In this document: in pieces, positions 1-9,713 of the stretch | Position numbering within the stretch: the stretch's first letter is position 1 | How the letters are laid out: every line of letters begins with the position of its first letter | NCBI RefSeq assembly: GCF_003991355.1 | Contig: NZ_RCSU01000003.1 | Span: 372,001 to 436,000, forward strand | DNA length: 64,000 nt | Source of the DNA: Pseudoflavitalea rhizosphaerae | GTDB lineage: Bacteria; Bacteroidota; Bacteroidia; Chitinophagales; Chitinophagaceae | Direction of reading: 5' to 3' | Program-made: the position numbers and the translations under genes | The notes under the pieces: generated by a model | The model's database searches: none | What the model was told of the DNA's origin: nothing | What the model saw: the letters and a program-made list of their open reading frames with translations, nothing else

Positions 1-3000
1 TCAGAACATTCTTGTTCACATCGAATCCCGCTTTCTGCGCTTCCACCAGGAAATGCGCAGCATAAACGCTGGTCCACCAGTTCTCGGTCCCTTCTCCATC
101 CCAGAGTGTAATGGCGCCGGAGTACAATTGACGGAGCTTGATCTTACGGATCGCTTCCAGCACATTGTAATTGGCGTTGGATTTAGCAACACTGCTCTTC
201 ATCTGCATTTGTTCGGCCAGATCACTGTAATACAATTGCGGGAAGGCTGCAGAAACAGTTTGCTCCGTACATCCGTAAGGGTACTGCACCAGGTAACGGA
301 ATTGTTTGCCTAGATCAAGCGCCGGTGAACGATTGATCACAAGCGAATAATCCGTACTGCCCGGCATGAAATCATTCAGCGGAATATTTAGGCGCTGCAC
401 ATTACTATTCAATATAGATCCGCTTCCCGTCTGTACCTGTAATGGTGAAGCAGGACGCACACTGATCTCCGTTTCATCGGAGAACTTCTCTCCCAGTCCC
501 TGTACATCTACGCGCACTTTACCCACATTCACACTGGGCGCAGCCACTACCTGGAACACAGCCCTGTTCTCGCTGTTGGCGGAGAGAGAAACACTCTGGC
601 TCTTATCGCCCACCACCTGTAAAGGCCCGCTCACTGTGAGTGTAGCAGAAGCAGTTGTGGATTTGGCAGTGGTATTAGTAATAACAACAGGTACAATAAC
701 TGTATCTTTTGGTGTGAGGAATCTTGGCAATGCAGTGCTGAGTACAATCGGATCAGCCACTTTCATATTGGATTCACCACTACCGAAACTTTCATTCTTG
801 TAGGCTACTGCCATCAGTCTCACTTCGCCACTGAATTGTGGTATATCGAATTCAAAGCTGGCTTCACCACTTCCATCGGCCTGTTTGATACCGCTCCAGT
901 AAGAAACGATCTTCACGCGTTTGGCCGGCATGGGGTTGGTGCGTTTGTTCATGTCCATTTCTCCGTCACCACCGGTGCTGCTTAAGCGCGCACGCAGTTC
1001 AGGGAAGAGTAATGGATAGAGATCATATGCATTCACTTCCAGGGCGCGGTTCGCATAGAAGTGACCGTAAGGATCGGGCGTTTTGAAATCGCTTACCTGC
1101 AATACACCATTGTCAACGGCGGCGAGTGTAACCATACTGCCTGGTGCAGCTTTCACTTTGATCACCTGGTGTGTGCGGCTTCTGGTGGCTTGCGGCGCTT
1201 CGATCTTCACAGGGATCTTACGGCTGGCTTCTTCCACGCGCAGGCTCTGGAAGCCATGCGCCACGGTGAGCGGCATCTCGCTGATATCATGCGGCTTGAT
1301 GAGGGTGGCGGTTACATATACGTTGGGCAGGTGCTCGGCGGTGATCCTGAGATCAACGGAAGCTGTCCTGTTTTCTACATTTACATATTGATGCGAGATC
1401 ACATGATCTGTTTCCATGGTCACCAGCATACGGCCGCTGAACGGTGTTTTGAAAAGCACTTTGGCGCTCTCGCCGGTCTGATAGCTGGTTTTGTCTACGG
1501 CAATATCGATATTACCTTCTGTGTCCACCTCAAAAGAATTATTATCGCCCCCCCAAAAACCATAACTGTAAAAGTTTTTGCTAACATATGCCGATGCACC
1601 GGGGATGGATATGCGCAGTTCATAATTTCCCGGTGAGCGGGGCGTATAATTATAAAAAGCCTGATCGCCGGTTACAGAGATCTGTTGATCGGCCACAATT
1701 TTATCATCGCGCTGTGAAGTGTAGCGGAAATAATTACCGTCTTTGGTGAGCACGGTCCTGTATTCTTTCTTGATCACTTTCACCTGTGCTTTGGCGCCGC
1801 TTAGCAGGTTCTCATTTTTATCCAGCGCAATCAGCGGAAAGCGGATGGCCTGGTTCAGCGGATAGTACCAGTAACCATCCCCACCGATCCCGAAGAACTG
1901 TGATTGTGTAAAGATATCCGTGCTGGTGATCTTGCTTACAGGCCTGCCGGTTTCATCAAACACAGTGGTGTAGAAGGTTGCCTGCAATACACCGGCATTC
2001 TGGAACATGGTAGGAACGGAATACGAAACGGAAGCATTGCCTTCTCCATCGGTACTTCCTTCTTTCACATCCTTATCCAGCGACACACCGATATTCTGGA
2101 TCCCGAAATCATAGTTCCTGTATTTCTTCGGACTAAAATATTTCGATCTAACCTGTATTTCTGCTTCATACTTCCTGTTGGCTGCAGGAGGCCCGAAGAA
2201 GTTCTGCGCATTGATGGCCAGGTTTGCGGTCTGACCCGGCGCCAGCGGTGATTTATCCAGTGTGGCATTCACCCTGATCCTGTCAGGTACAAACTCTTCG
2301 ATATTGAAAGCCTTGCTGCCAAGCAGCACATCATTACTGGTATATACTTCCAGCACGTAGTTACCTGTGATGGCCGAAACCGGCATTTCGATATCCCCTT
2401 CCAGCGATCCCTGGTTGTTCAGGGACTTGCGGAAGCTCTTCATCTCTTTTCCATTGGGCATCAGGAATTTCAGCTTCACCGGCAATTCACCGGGAGATTT
2501 CCACTGACGGTCGCGGATGATCACGGAGAAATTCACTTTTTCGCCCGGACGGTAGATATCGCGCTCAGGGTAGATGAATGCATCCAGTCCTGTGCTGTTG
2601 GTGCGTTTGCCGCCTACTTCGAAGCGCGAGGTATTCACTGCTGTGGTATTGAAAGGAAGGAAGTTGAAATCTTCTGCAGTCTTCGCAACGATCATCGCGG
2701 GTCTGAAACCAGCAAACTCTTTCCTGCTCAAAGCGATCTCGGCCACGCCCTCCGCATTGGTAGCGGCAGTACCCAATACCTGGTTATTGTTTCCGTAAGC
2801 CACCACATTCACGCCATTCACAGCCTGTGCGGTTTGAATGGAATTGGCAAATACGATGATCTTGCCATTGCCTTCTTTTGCAATCAGACCGAGATCAGAT
2901 TTCGAGATCAACCTGCTATCGCTCACCCAGTAATCAGTACCGGAGCGGATCATGATATGGTAGATGCCTTTGAGCTCCGGCAGCCTGTCTTCGATATTGA

Positions 3001-4285
3001 AATTGAAAAGACGGCTATTGCCATATTTCGGCAATGATCTTGTTTCGATCTCCTTTTCATAGATGATATCACCCATGGTGAGATTATTGGAATAATCCGA
3101 ATAATAATAATCATCATATTCACTGTAACCGCCACGGTTCTGCGGATAATATCCATAACGTTGCGCTACCAGGATATTGCTTTCATAAATTTTTGAGATG
3201 GTCACTTTTACTTTCTGCACGTTGGTGATGCGCACTTCGATATTCTGATTGCCTTTGGAGGAAAGGTACATTCCTTTCTTATTGGTGAAGCTGACGCCGG
3301 GTTCCAGTTCACCGAAAGCTACGTTGCCGTCGAATTGCTCACGGAGCGTTCCTCCGATGCGGCCTTTCATGCCTTTGAGCAGGGTGATGGTGTAAGATTT
3401 ATCGGAATTGAACTCATCGCTGCTGATGGAGAAACCATCATCGGTTTGCGCCACCGTGAATTTCACGGCAGGATTGAATTTGATGGAAGCCGCGAGGTTC
3501 GCCATCTGGATCTGCTGACTGGTGCGCACATATACGATACCACCGGAGCCATCATGCTCGGCCGACACATCGTTCACCGTTAAGTTGTAGGGAGATGGAA
3601 CGAAGATATTGTTCTCGATCACGGCAGCCGTGCCATTGGAACCTCCTTCGGGAACCAGGCCTTTGTCAAGCGCCAGTTTTATTTCCAGGTCCTTGTCTTC
3701 CATTTTCAGGTTTTGCAACTTCAGACTAATGCGGCTGTCGTTGCTGAGTGTGATCACGGAATAGCTCACAGGGTTTTCACCAAGAGTAAGTTTCAGTTTA
3801 TCTTTTATGGTATTGGGATTCACCAGGTAATTGAAATAGAGGTCTACCTGCGGTGTGGCGGAAGCATTACCATCAACTACCCAGGTAACATTGGAATTAT
3901 CCAGTTTAAGTGATGGCGTGGAGAACTTCACATCGGCCTTACCTATGCGTCCGAGTTTGGAATATTGCAGGAGATCGTTTTGAAGGGATGCAGTGAAACT
4001 GGTTGCCGGCGGCAATGGTTGCGCCGGAGAGAACACCAGTTGGTCCGGGCCATCCCAACGGAAGCGGCCCTGTATTTTGGGTGAGAAAGAAATGTATTCA
4101 GTGGAATCCCAGCGGTTGAGCAGGGAATCAGGGACCAGTGATTTGTCGAAACGGAATACGAGGTTACCGAGAGGCGTCACTTCATCTTTTGCATTGGTAT
4201 AATCAAGATTCACGACGCTTCTGTTACAGGCAGCCAGCAAGGTTACCAGCAGCAGGGTTGTAACTACTGACAAGAGGTTACGCAT
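1..4285 (-). CDS. alpha-2-macroglobulin family lipoprotein (partial, 3' end outside window)
   Basis: A single open frame runs from the ATG at 4283-4285 to base 1 with no stop, so at least 1428 residues are present and the C-terminus is missing. The N-terminus MRNLLSVVTTLLLVTLLAAC is a lipoprotein signal with lipobox LAAC, placing the protein in the periplasm on a membrane anchor. Extended beta-rich macroglobulin-type domains follow. Near the window edge is YPYGCTEQT, with Cys1339 and Gln1342 of the thioester motif intact. Bacterial alpha-2-macroglobulins (YfhM/ECAM type) are thought to trap proteases that reach the periplasm. The divergent neighbour is pbpC, the classical partner of this family. 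Family assignment is firm; protease inhibition is inferred from the family. Confidence 0.93.
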   Translation of the reverse strand, partial: MRNLLSVVTTLLLVTLLAACNRSVVNLDYTNAKDEVTPLGNLVFRFDKSLVPDSLLNRWDSTEYISFSPKIQGRFRWDGPDQLVFSPAQPLPPATSFTASLQNDLLQYSKLGRIGKADVKFSTPSLKLDNSNVTWVVDGNASATPQVDLYFNYLVNPNTIKDKLKLTLGENPVSYSVITLSNDSRISLKLQNLKMEDKDLEIKLALDKGLVPEGGSNGTAAVIENNIFVPSPYNLTVNDVSAEHDGSGGIVYVRTSQQIQMANLAASIKFNPAVKFTVAQTDDGFSISSDEFNSDKSYTITLLKGMKGRIGGTLREQFDGNVAFGELEPGVSFTNKKGMYLSSKGNQNIEVRITNVQKVKVTISKIYESNILVAQRYGYYPQNRGGYSEYDDYYYSDYSNNLTMGDIIYEKEIETRSLPKYGNSRLFNFNIEDRLPELKGIYHIMIRSGTDYWVSDSRLISKSDLGLIAKEGNGKIIVFANSIQTAQAVNGVNVVAYGNNNQVLGTAATNAEGVAEIALSRKEFAGFRPAMIVAKTAEDFNFLPFNTTAVNTSRFEVGGKRTNSTGLDAFIYPERDIYRPGEKVNFSVIIRDRQWKSPGELPVKLKFLMPNGKEMKSFRKSLNNQGSLEGDIEMPVSAITGNYVLEVYTSNDVLLGSKAFNIEEFVPDRIRVNATLDKSPLAPGQTANLAINAQNFFGPPAANRKYEAEIQVRSKYFSPKKYRNYDFGIQNIGVSLDKDVKEGSTDGEGNASVSYSVPTMFQNAGVLQATFYTTVFDETGRPVSKITSTDIFTQSQFFGIGGDGYWYYPLNQAIRFPLIALDKNENLLSGAKAQVKVIKKEYRTVLTKDGNYFRYTSQRDDKIVADQQISVTGDQAFYNYTPRSPGNYELRISIPGASAYVSKNFYSYGFWGGDNNSFEVDTEGNIDIAVDKTSYQTGESAKVLFKTPFSGRMLVTMETDHVISHQYVNVENRTASVDLRITAEHLPNVYVTATLIKPHDISEMPLTVAHGFQSLRVEEASRKIPVKIEAPQATRSRTHQVIKVKAAPGSMVTLAAVDNGVLQVSDFKTPDPYGHFYANRALEVNAYDLYPLLFPELRARLSSTGGDGEMDMNKRTNPMPAKRVKIVSYWSGIKQADGSGEASFEFDIPQFSGEVRLMAVAYKNESFGSGESNMKVADPIVLSTALPRFLTPKDTVIVPVVITNTTAKSTTASATLTVSGPLQVVGDKSQSVSLSANSENRAVFQVVAAPSVNVGKVRVDVQGLGEKFSDETEISVRPASPLQVQTGSGSILNSNVQRLNIPLNDFMPGSTDYSLVINRSPALDLGKQFRYLVQYPYGCTEQTVSAAFPQLYYSDLAEQMQMKSSVAKSNANYNVLEAIRKIKLRQLYSGAITLWDGEGTENWWTSVYAAHFLVEAQKAGFDVNKNVL

Positions 4286-4304
4286 ATAGGTAAGAATTAA
4301 GGGC

Positions 4305-4312
4305 CAAAAATA
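4305..4312 (-). promoter_or_regulatory. putative -7 element for the alpha-2-macroglobulin gene
   Basis: Read on the minus strand this is TATTTTTG, an exact match to the Bacteroidota -7 consensus TAnnTTTG, about 20 bases before the start codon. I see no good -33 TTTG at the expected 19-20 base distance, so the call is tentative. The rest of the 235-base divergent region (4286-4520) shows no other clear element. Confidence 0.35.
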
Positions 4313-4520
4313 TGTTTTTGTTGATGGTTAAATGTAATGGGAAAGCGAATGTGAATAACTAAGGGTGGAGGCTGGTGTAGCCCATAAAAAATTTTGTGAT
4401 GTTAAGTTACATAACGGCTACAGGCAGGTGCAAATTTGCGTAGATAAGTATTTGTTAATTCATGAAAAGAAACCAGCGAAACAATGATAACTTGCATCTG
4501 TATCACAACCACCTTTTTTC

Positions 4521-6845
4521 ATGAAACAAAAGTTGAGCAGTTGGCTGGTGAAATGGTCTAAAAGGCTTGTCATTACTGGCATTGCCATGTTCCTGCTATT
4601 CCTGCTGCTCAACTGGACCTTCCCTGTTCCTGACAACGTGGATTACTCCACCATCATCACTGATAATAAAGGAGAAGTGATCCATGCCTACCTCACAAAA
4701 GACCAGCAATGGAGAATGAAAACAGAGCTGGATGAGATCTCTCCGCTGTTGCGGAAAACCATTGTTGAAAAAGAGGATAAGTATTTCTATTATCATCCGG
4801 GTGTGAACGGAGCAGCCATCCTGCGCGCATTGGCAAAGAATGTTTTCAGGCTGAAACGAACGTCCGGCGCATCTACCATTACCATGCAGGTGGCGAGGGC
4901 GCTGGAGCCCAAACGCAGGACCTACTTCAACAAGTTCATCGAAATGTTCCGTGCCTTCCAGCTGGAATGGAAATACAGTAAGGACGAAATCCTTCAGCTC
5001 TACCTGAACCTGGTACCTTATGGCGGCAACCTGCAAGGCGTAAAATCCGCTTCCACACTGTATTTCAAGAAGAGCCCCGATCATTTATCGCTGGCGGAGA
5101 TCACTGCTTTAAGTATCATTCCCAATCGTCCTTCCTCCCTGGTTATGGGGAGGAACAATGATAAGATCGTGGAAGAAAGGAATCGCTGGCTGCGGAAATT
5201 TGCAGCCGATAAAGTGTTCACGGAAAAAGAGATCCGGGATGCCCTGGAAGAGCCGCTCACCGCTACCCGCGGCGAAGCTCCCAAACTGGCGCCCCACCTG
5301 TCTTACCAGCTTCAGAAATCAGGACATGATATCATCCGGACCAATATCGAGCTCAATACCCAGATGAAGATCGAGAAGATCGTGGAGGATTACAGCCGGT
5401 CCCTAACATTGAAGAATATCCGAAATGCGGCAGTCGTGATCATTGACAATCACACGCATAACGTGATCACCTATGTGGGTAGTGCCAATTTTTATGACAC
5501 CACGGATGGCGGCCAGGTGAATGGCGCACGCGCTATCCGCCAGCCGGGAAGCACCCTCAAACCCTTATTGTATGGGATGTGTATCGATGAAGGACTGCTC
5601 ACCCCCAAGGCCGTGATCACAGACGTGGCCGTGAACTATGGGGGGTATGCACCCGAGAACTACAATAAGCAGTTCAATGGATTCGTAACCATGGAATACG
5701 CGCTGGAACATTCGCTGAATATCCCCGCCGTGAAAGGATTGGAATGGCTGGGAAAGGACAAATTTGTTCAAACTCTTGCCCGTTGCGATTTCCAGCAGAT
5801 CCGTAAAGACCAGAAGAAACTGGGATTATCGCTGATCCTTGGTGGTTGCGGCTCCAACCTGGAAGAACTTACCGGGCTGTACACCATCTTTGCGAACAAT
5901 GGCAAATACATTCGTCCCAATTATACCAAACGGGATAGCACACAAGCAGCTTTTACCAGGAATATACTCTCTCCTGCTTCCACTTTCATGATCAATGAAA
6001 CATTGAGCAAGGTGAATCGTCCCGACTTCCCCCTGAACTGGCAAAGCACTGAACGCATGCCGAAGATCGCCTGGAAAACCGGCACCAGCTATGGCAGGCG
6101 CGATGCCTGGAGTATCGGGTATAATAAGAACTTTACAGTAGGTGTTTGGGTTGGTAACTTCTCCGCACTCGGCATTCCCGAGCTCAGCGGCGCCAATGTT
6201 GCAACACCACTCCTGTTCCGCATCTTCAATACCATCGATTATGACAGCGACCAGGAATGGTTCAAACAACCGGAAGATTGCGATATAAGAATGGTCTGTT
6301 CCGAAACCGGCCTGCCCCCCGCCGATCATTGCAGCAGTACCGTTACCGATTATTTCATTCCCTTGATTTCCGGAACGCAGGCTTGCAATAACCAGGAAGA
6401 GTTAGCAGTGTCGCCCGATGAAAAGATCTCCTATTGCAAAACCTGCCAGCCGCAAGCCGGGTATAAAAAGAAATGGTACAAGATCGTGAGCGCGGAGATG
6501 CAACATTATTTTGAAGAACATCATATAAGGTATGCACAGATCCCTCCGCATAACCCGGATTGCGAAAGGCTGTTTGCCGGCGGCGCGCCGGTGATCACCT
6601 TCCCGAAGAATGACGCGGAATACCTTATCAGTAAGAAACACCCCGAGCCATTACAACTTACTTGCAATGTGGGCAATGATGTAGGAAAAGTTTTCTGGTA
6701 TATCAATGATCAGTTCTATAAATCAACAGATGCCAAAAGCAAACAATTCTTTGTTCCTGATGAAGGGCCGGTTAAGATCTCGTGTACTGATGATAAAGGC
6801 AGGAACCGGAATATCTGGATCAGGGTGAAGTATGTGAATTTGTGA
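4521..6845 (+). CDS. pbpC: penicillin-binding protein 1C, bifunctional glycosyltransferase/transpeptidase
   Basis: A 774-residue class A penicillin-binding protein that polymerises and cross-links peptidoglycan on the outer face of the inner membrane. One N-terminal membrane segment spans residues 15-33. The glycosyltransferase domain has EKEDKYFYYHPG with the catalytic Glu near residue 85. The transpeptidase has GSTLK with Ser344 and Lys347. The C-terminus (about residues 690-774, beginning PVITFPKNDAEY) matches the BiPBP_C domain specific to PBP1C. It diverges from an alpha-2-macroglobulin gene, the same pairing as yfhM-pbpC in enterobacteria. The two are thought to cooperate: one inhibits invading proteases, the other repairs the wall. 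Confidence 0.95.
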   Translation: MKQKLSSWLVKWSKRLVITGIAMFLLFLLLNWTFPVPDNVDYSTIITDNKGEVIHAYLTKDQQWRMKTELDEISPLLRKTIVEKEDKYFYYHPGVNGAAILRALAKNVFRLKRTSGASTITMQVARALEPKRRTYFNKFIEMFRAFQLEWKYSKDEILQLYLNLVPYGGNLQGVKSASTLYFKKSPDHLSLAEITALSIIPNRPSSLVMGRNNDKIVEERNRWLRKFAADKVFTEKEIRDALEEPLTATRGEAPKLAPHLSYQLQKSGHDIIRTNIELNTQMKIEKIVEDYSRSLTLKNIRNAAVVIIDNHTHNVITYVGSANFYDTTDGGQVNGARAIRQPGSTLKPLLYGMCIDEGLLTPKAVITDVAVNYGGYAPENYNKQFNGFVTMEYALEHSLNIPAVKGLEWLGKDKFVQTLARCDFQQIRKDQKKLGLSLILGGCGSNLEELTGLYTIFANNGKYIRPNYTKRDSTQAAFTRNILSPASTFMINETLSKVNRPDFPLNWQSTERMPKIAWKTGTSYGRRDAWSIGYNKNFTVGVWVGNFSALGIPELSGANVATPLLFRIFNTIDYDSDQEWFKQPEDCDIRMVCSETGLPPADHCSSTVTDYFIPLISGTQACNNQEELAVSPDEKISYCKTCQPQAGYKKKWYKIVSAEMQHYFEEHHIRYAQIPPHNPDCERLFAGGAPVITFPKNDAEYLISKKHPEPLQLTCNVGNDVGKVFWYINDQFYKSTDAKSKQFFVPDEGPVKISCTDDKGRNRNIWIRVKYVNL

Positions 6846-6858
6846 GAAAGCAAAAACT

Positions 6859-6898
6859 GTGAAATTTGAAAGTCAAACTTTCAATTTTCACGTTTTTT
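6859..6898 (+). terminator. probable terminator hairpin after pbpC
   Basis: Arms GTGAAATTTGAAAGT (6859-6873) and ACTTTCAATTTTCAC (6877-6891) pair with one mismatch around the loop CAA and are followed by G then six T. It lies 14 bases after the pbpC stop. The stem is AT-rich, so strength is uncertain. Confidence 0.6.
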
Positions 6899-6910
6899 GA
6901 TCAATTTTCT

Positions 6911-6941
6911 TGAAATCTGAAAGTTTAACTTTCAGATTTCA
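6911..6941. repeat. second hairpin, a structural duplicate of the preceding one
   Basis: Arms TGAAATCTGAAAGT and ACTTTCAGATTTCA pair perfectly over 14 bases around the loop TTA. Sequence and geometry mimic the hairpin 20 bases upstream. Differences are partly compensated (TTGAAAGT/ACTTTCAA versus CTGAAAGT/ACTTTCAG). It could be a second terminator or the 5' structure of the next gene. Confidence 0.5.
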
Positions 6942-6969
6942 TAGTTTTCTGTAACTGCTCGAAACTTAT

Positions 6970-7257
6970 GTGACCTTTCAAATAAACCAAATTACCGTGA
7001 AAATTTGCAGAAATATTTACCTCATCCTTGGGATACTTTTGATCACGTTGAATTGTATCACCACCCTGAGCCGTCTCAATGAAATCAAAAGCCAGTTAAC
7101 CGATATTGCCCGCGGTACGGGCTACCTGATCGGCTCCCACTTTCTCCTGATAATTGGCTTGTTCTTATTATTTGGTGCTTACAGGGTACAAAAGAAGATC
7201 AAACGTAAAGAACAGCAAGCTCTTGAAAATGCTTTTCTCGCAGAGGATCGATCATAA
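6970..7257 (+). CDS. small membrane protein of unknown function
   Basis: A 95-residue protein I do not recognise. Two hydrophobic segments are visible, about residues 14-30 (ICRNIYLILGILLITL region) and 50-68 (YLIGSHFLLIIGLFLLFG), followed by a basic, charged tail (VQKKIKRKEQQ). This suggests two membrane spans with a cytoplasmic C-terminus. The annotated start is GTG at 6970; another GTG at 6997 is possible. It sits after two hairpins downstream of pbpC and converges with the GIN-domain lipoprotein gene 20 bases away. No function can be assigned. Confidence 0.6.
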   Translation: MTFQINQITVKICRNIYLILGILLITLNCITTLSRLNEIKSQLTDIARGTGYLIGSHFLLIIGLFLLFGAYRVQKKIKRKEQQALENAFLAEDRS

Positions 7258-7277
7258 GAGCCAGCATAAAAAATTCA

Positions 7278-7997
7278 TTACTCCAGCTTCGTTACGCCAC
7301 CGCCACCAGTGATCTTGCTATCCACAGTTGCATTTCCTTTATATCTCACATCACCACTTCCGGTAACCCTCACCGTTAGCTTCACACTGGCAAACACGCT
7401 CACATCTCCGCTTCCGGCGATCCTCACCTCAGTTTCTTCGCTCATCAGGTCCAGCGCACGTACATTACCGCTGCCGCTGATCTTTGTTTCAAATTTTTTG
7501 GTGGCGCCTTTCAGATCGGTATTACCGCTGCCGCTGATCTCAGATTCCACTTCGGGCGCATCCACTTCCAGGTTGATATCAGCACTGCCACTAACACTCA
7601 GGTCAAGCTTATCATTGGAAATGATCTTATTCTGACCAATGATATTGCCCGATCCGGAAGAATGGATCTTGTTGAAAGTTGGATTGGTGACGTACACTTT
7701 TACATCTTTTGTTGGACGAAGACTGAAGCCGTCCTTTGTACGGATACGCAATACGCCGTCATTGATATAGGTCTCGATATATTCCAGGAGATTATCCTCC
7801 GCTTCCACTTTTACTTCCTGCGGGCCGGAAGACACATAAATATCAAATGATCCGCTGGTGCTTACGCCTCTGAATTGGCCAACCGAGCGGTTTTCAGTGC
7901 GGACATCACCCTTCCCGCGAACTTTCTTTCCTCCCACATAAGTGCAGGAACTGGCAATAAGGACAATAGGTAACAATAGTACAAGTAGATTCTTCAT
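7278..7997 (-). CDS. GIN-domain (DUF2807) putative lipoprotein
   Basis: 239 residues. The signal MKNLLVLLLPIVLIASSC has a lipobox ending at Cys18, so a lipid-anchored periplasmic or outer-membrane protein is likely. The remainder is a right-handed beta-helix-like repeat with recurring GSG/GSGN/GSGD turns (for example SGSGNI, SGSADI, SGSGNT, SGSGNV, AGSGDV, TGSGDV), the hallmark of the DUF2807 'GIN' or putative auto-transporter adhesin head family. These are abundant in Bacteroidota and mostly uncharacterised. The gene diverges from guaA with a 127-base gap and is monocistronic. Family call is strong; role (adhesion or envelope sensing) unknown. Confidence 0.9.
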   Translation of the reverse strand: MKNLLVLLLPIVLIASSCTYVGGKKVRGKGDVRTENRSVGQFRGVSTSGSFDIYVSSGPQEVKVEAEDNLLEYIETYINDGVLRIRTKDGFSLRPTKDVKVYVTNPTFNKIHSSGSGNIIGQNKIISNDKLDLSVSGSADINLEVDAPEVESEISGSGNTDLKGATKKFETKISGSGNVRALDLMSEETEVRIAGSGDVSVFASVKLTVRVTGSGDVRYKGNATVDSKITGGGGVTKLE

Positions 7998-8086
7998 GTT
8001 CAGTTTGGTTTTAGCCTTTCAAAGTTGGTGAATAATTACCGGCATTCCAACCCATTTGACGCAAGCCCTTTGAAAAAGTTACAGCG

Positions 8087-8117
8087 CTTGAAAGCTCCTG
8101 CCGTTTTCTTACCTTCG
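8087..8117 (+). promoter_or_regulatory. guaA promoter, Bacteroidota -33/-7 type
   Basis: CTTG (8087-8090), exactly 19 bases, then TACCTTCG (8110-8117), one mismatch from TAnnTTTG. Only 7 bases separate the -7 box from the guaA ATG, predicting a leaderless or near-leaderless transcript. Confidence 0.6.
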
Positions 8118-8124
8118 CAGCACC

Positions 8125-9660
8125 ATGACGGAAAAGATACTCATTTTAGACTTCGGAAGTCAGTACACTCAGTTGATAGCCAGGGCCGTACGTGAGGCCA
8201 ATGTATATTGCGAAATTGTTCCCTTTCACAGTAAGATCCAGTTTGACCCTTCATTAAAAGGTATCATCCTCTCCGGATCCCCCTTTTCTGTGAACGATCC
8301 CAATGCGCCTGATGTAGACATCCAGGGCTTCAATGAAAAAGTACCCGTACTGGGAGTATGTTATGGTGCACAGCTCACCGCCAAAAAATTCGGCGGCCGC
8401 GTTGCAAAAAGTGATAAACGCGAATACGGTCGTGCCCTTTTCCACAAAAAAAATGCAGACGATATTATCCTGAAAGATATTATGGACGCTTCCCAGGTAT
8501 GGATGAGCCATAGCGATTCCGTACTTGAACTGCCTGAAGGGTTCTCTGTTCTCGGCACCACGGAAGACATTCCTTATGCTGCCTTCAAGAAAGATGGCGG
8601 CAACAATCCGCTTTACTGCGTACAGTTCCACCCGGAAGTGTACCATAGCATCGAAGGCAAAAAAATCCTGAAGAACTTCCTCGTGAATATCTGCGGATGC
8701 CACCAGGACTGGACGCCTGCACATTTCGTAACAGATACCATCAATAGCCTCAAAGCACAGATCGGTGATCGCAAAGTGATCATGGCGCTCAGCGGTGGCG
8801 TTGATTCCACTGTGGCGGCTACACTGATCCACCGCGCCATCGGCGACAGGCTCTTCGGCATCTTCGTAGACAACGGCGTGCTGCGCAAAAATGAATTCCA
8901 ACAGGTACTCGATATCTATAAACAGATCGGTCTGAATGTAAAAGGTGTAGACGCCAAAGAACTTTTCTATGGCCAGCTCGCCGGCAAAACAGATCCTGAA
9001 GCAAAACGCAAAACCATCGGAAAACTCTTCATCGATGTTTTCCAGGATGAAGCGAAAAAGATCGAAGGTGTGGAACTGCTCGGACAGGGCACTATCTACC
9101 CTGATGTGATCGAGAGCGTATCTGTTCACGGACCTTCTGTTACTATCAAGAGCCACCACAATGTGGGCGGTCTTCCGGACATCATGCACCTGGAGCTGGT
9201 AGAACCACTCCGCTTTCTTTTCAAAGATGAGGTAAGACGTGTGGGTAAAGAACTCGGCATTCCCGCCGACCTCCTCAACCGTCACCCCTTCCCCGGGCCA
9301 GGCCTCGCCATCAGGATCCTGGGCGAGATCACTCCCGAAAAGGTACAATTATTGCAGGATGCTGATTACCGTTATGTACAGGGATTGAAAGATCACAACC
9401 TGTACGATCAGGTATGGCAGGCAGGAGCTATCCTCCTCCCCGTGAAAAGTGTAGGAGTGATGGGAGATGAAAGAACCTACGAATTCACTGTCGCCCTCCG
9501 CGCAGTGACCTCCGTAGACGGTATGACAGCAGACTGGGCTCATCTTCCCTACGATTTCATGGCATTCATTTCTAATGATATCATCAACAATGTGAGAGGC
9601 ATCAATCGCGTTGTATATGATATCAGCAGCAAGCCACCTGCAACCATCGAATGGGAATAA
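8125..9660 (+). CDS. guaA: GMP synthase (glutamine-hydrolysing)
   Basis: 511 residues, the usual family length. It aminates XMP to GMP with ATP and glutamine in the cytosol, the last step of de novo guanine nucleotide synthesis. The N-terminal class I glutamine amidotransferase has the nucleophile Cys79 in GVCYGAQL and the downstream FHPEV histidine. The ATP-pyrophosphatase domain has the P-loop [11 protein letters not shown]. The C-terminal dimerisation domain has [15 protein letters not shown]. It heads a rightward gene string; the next gene, a periplasmic-binding-fold protein, starts 53 bases later, an adjacency I recall from other Bacteroidota. Confidence 0.98.
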   Translation: MTEKILILDFGSQYTQLIARAVREANVYCEIVPFHSKIQFDPSLKGIILSGSPFSVNDPNAPDVDIQGFNEKVPVLGVCYGAQLTAKKFGGRVAKSDKREYGRALFHKKNADDIILKDIMDASQVWMSHSDSVLELPEGFSVLGTTEDIPYAAFKKDGGNNPLYCVQFHPEVYHSIEGKKILKNFLVNICGCHQDWTPAHFVTDTINSLKAQIGDRKVIMALSGGVDSTVAATLIHRAIGDRLFGIFVDNGVLRKNEFQQVLDIYKQIGLNVKGVDAKELFYGQLAGKTDPEAKRKTIGKLFIDVFQDEAKKIEGVELLGQGTIYPDVIESVSVHGPSVTIKSHHNVGGLPDIMHLELVEPLRFLFKDEVRRVGKELGIPADLLNRHPFPGPGLAIRILGEITPEKVQLLQDADYRYVQGLKDHNLYDQVWQAGAILLPVKSVGVMGDERTYEFTVALRAVTSVDGMTADWAHLPYDFMAFISNDIINNVRGINRVVYDISSKPPATIEWE

Positions 9661-9713
9661 CCCATCTATGGTAACAGGAGCCCTGGAATCCTGGAAATAC
9701 AAACCGATCTCAG

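Noticed and set aside
1061-1636. 191-codon plus-strand frame within the macroglobulin gene
   Set aside because: Antisense shadow of the alpha-2-macroglobulin coding frame, which is continuous through this stretch.
8254-9348. 364-codon open frame antisense to guaA
   Set aside because: It mirrors the codon positions of guaA, has a low-complexity Phe/Ile/Val-rich translation with no domain, and guaA is certain.
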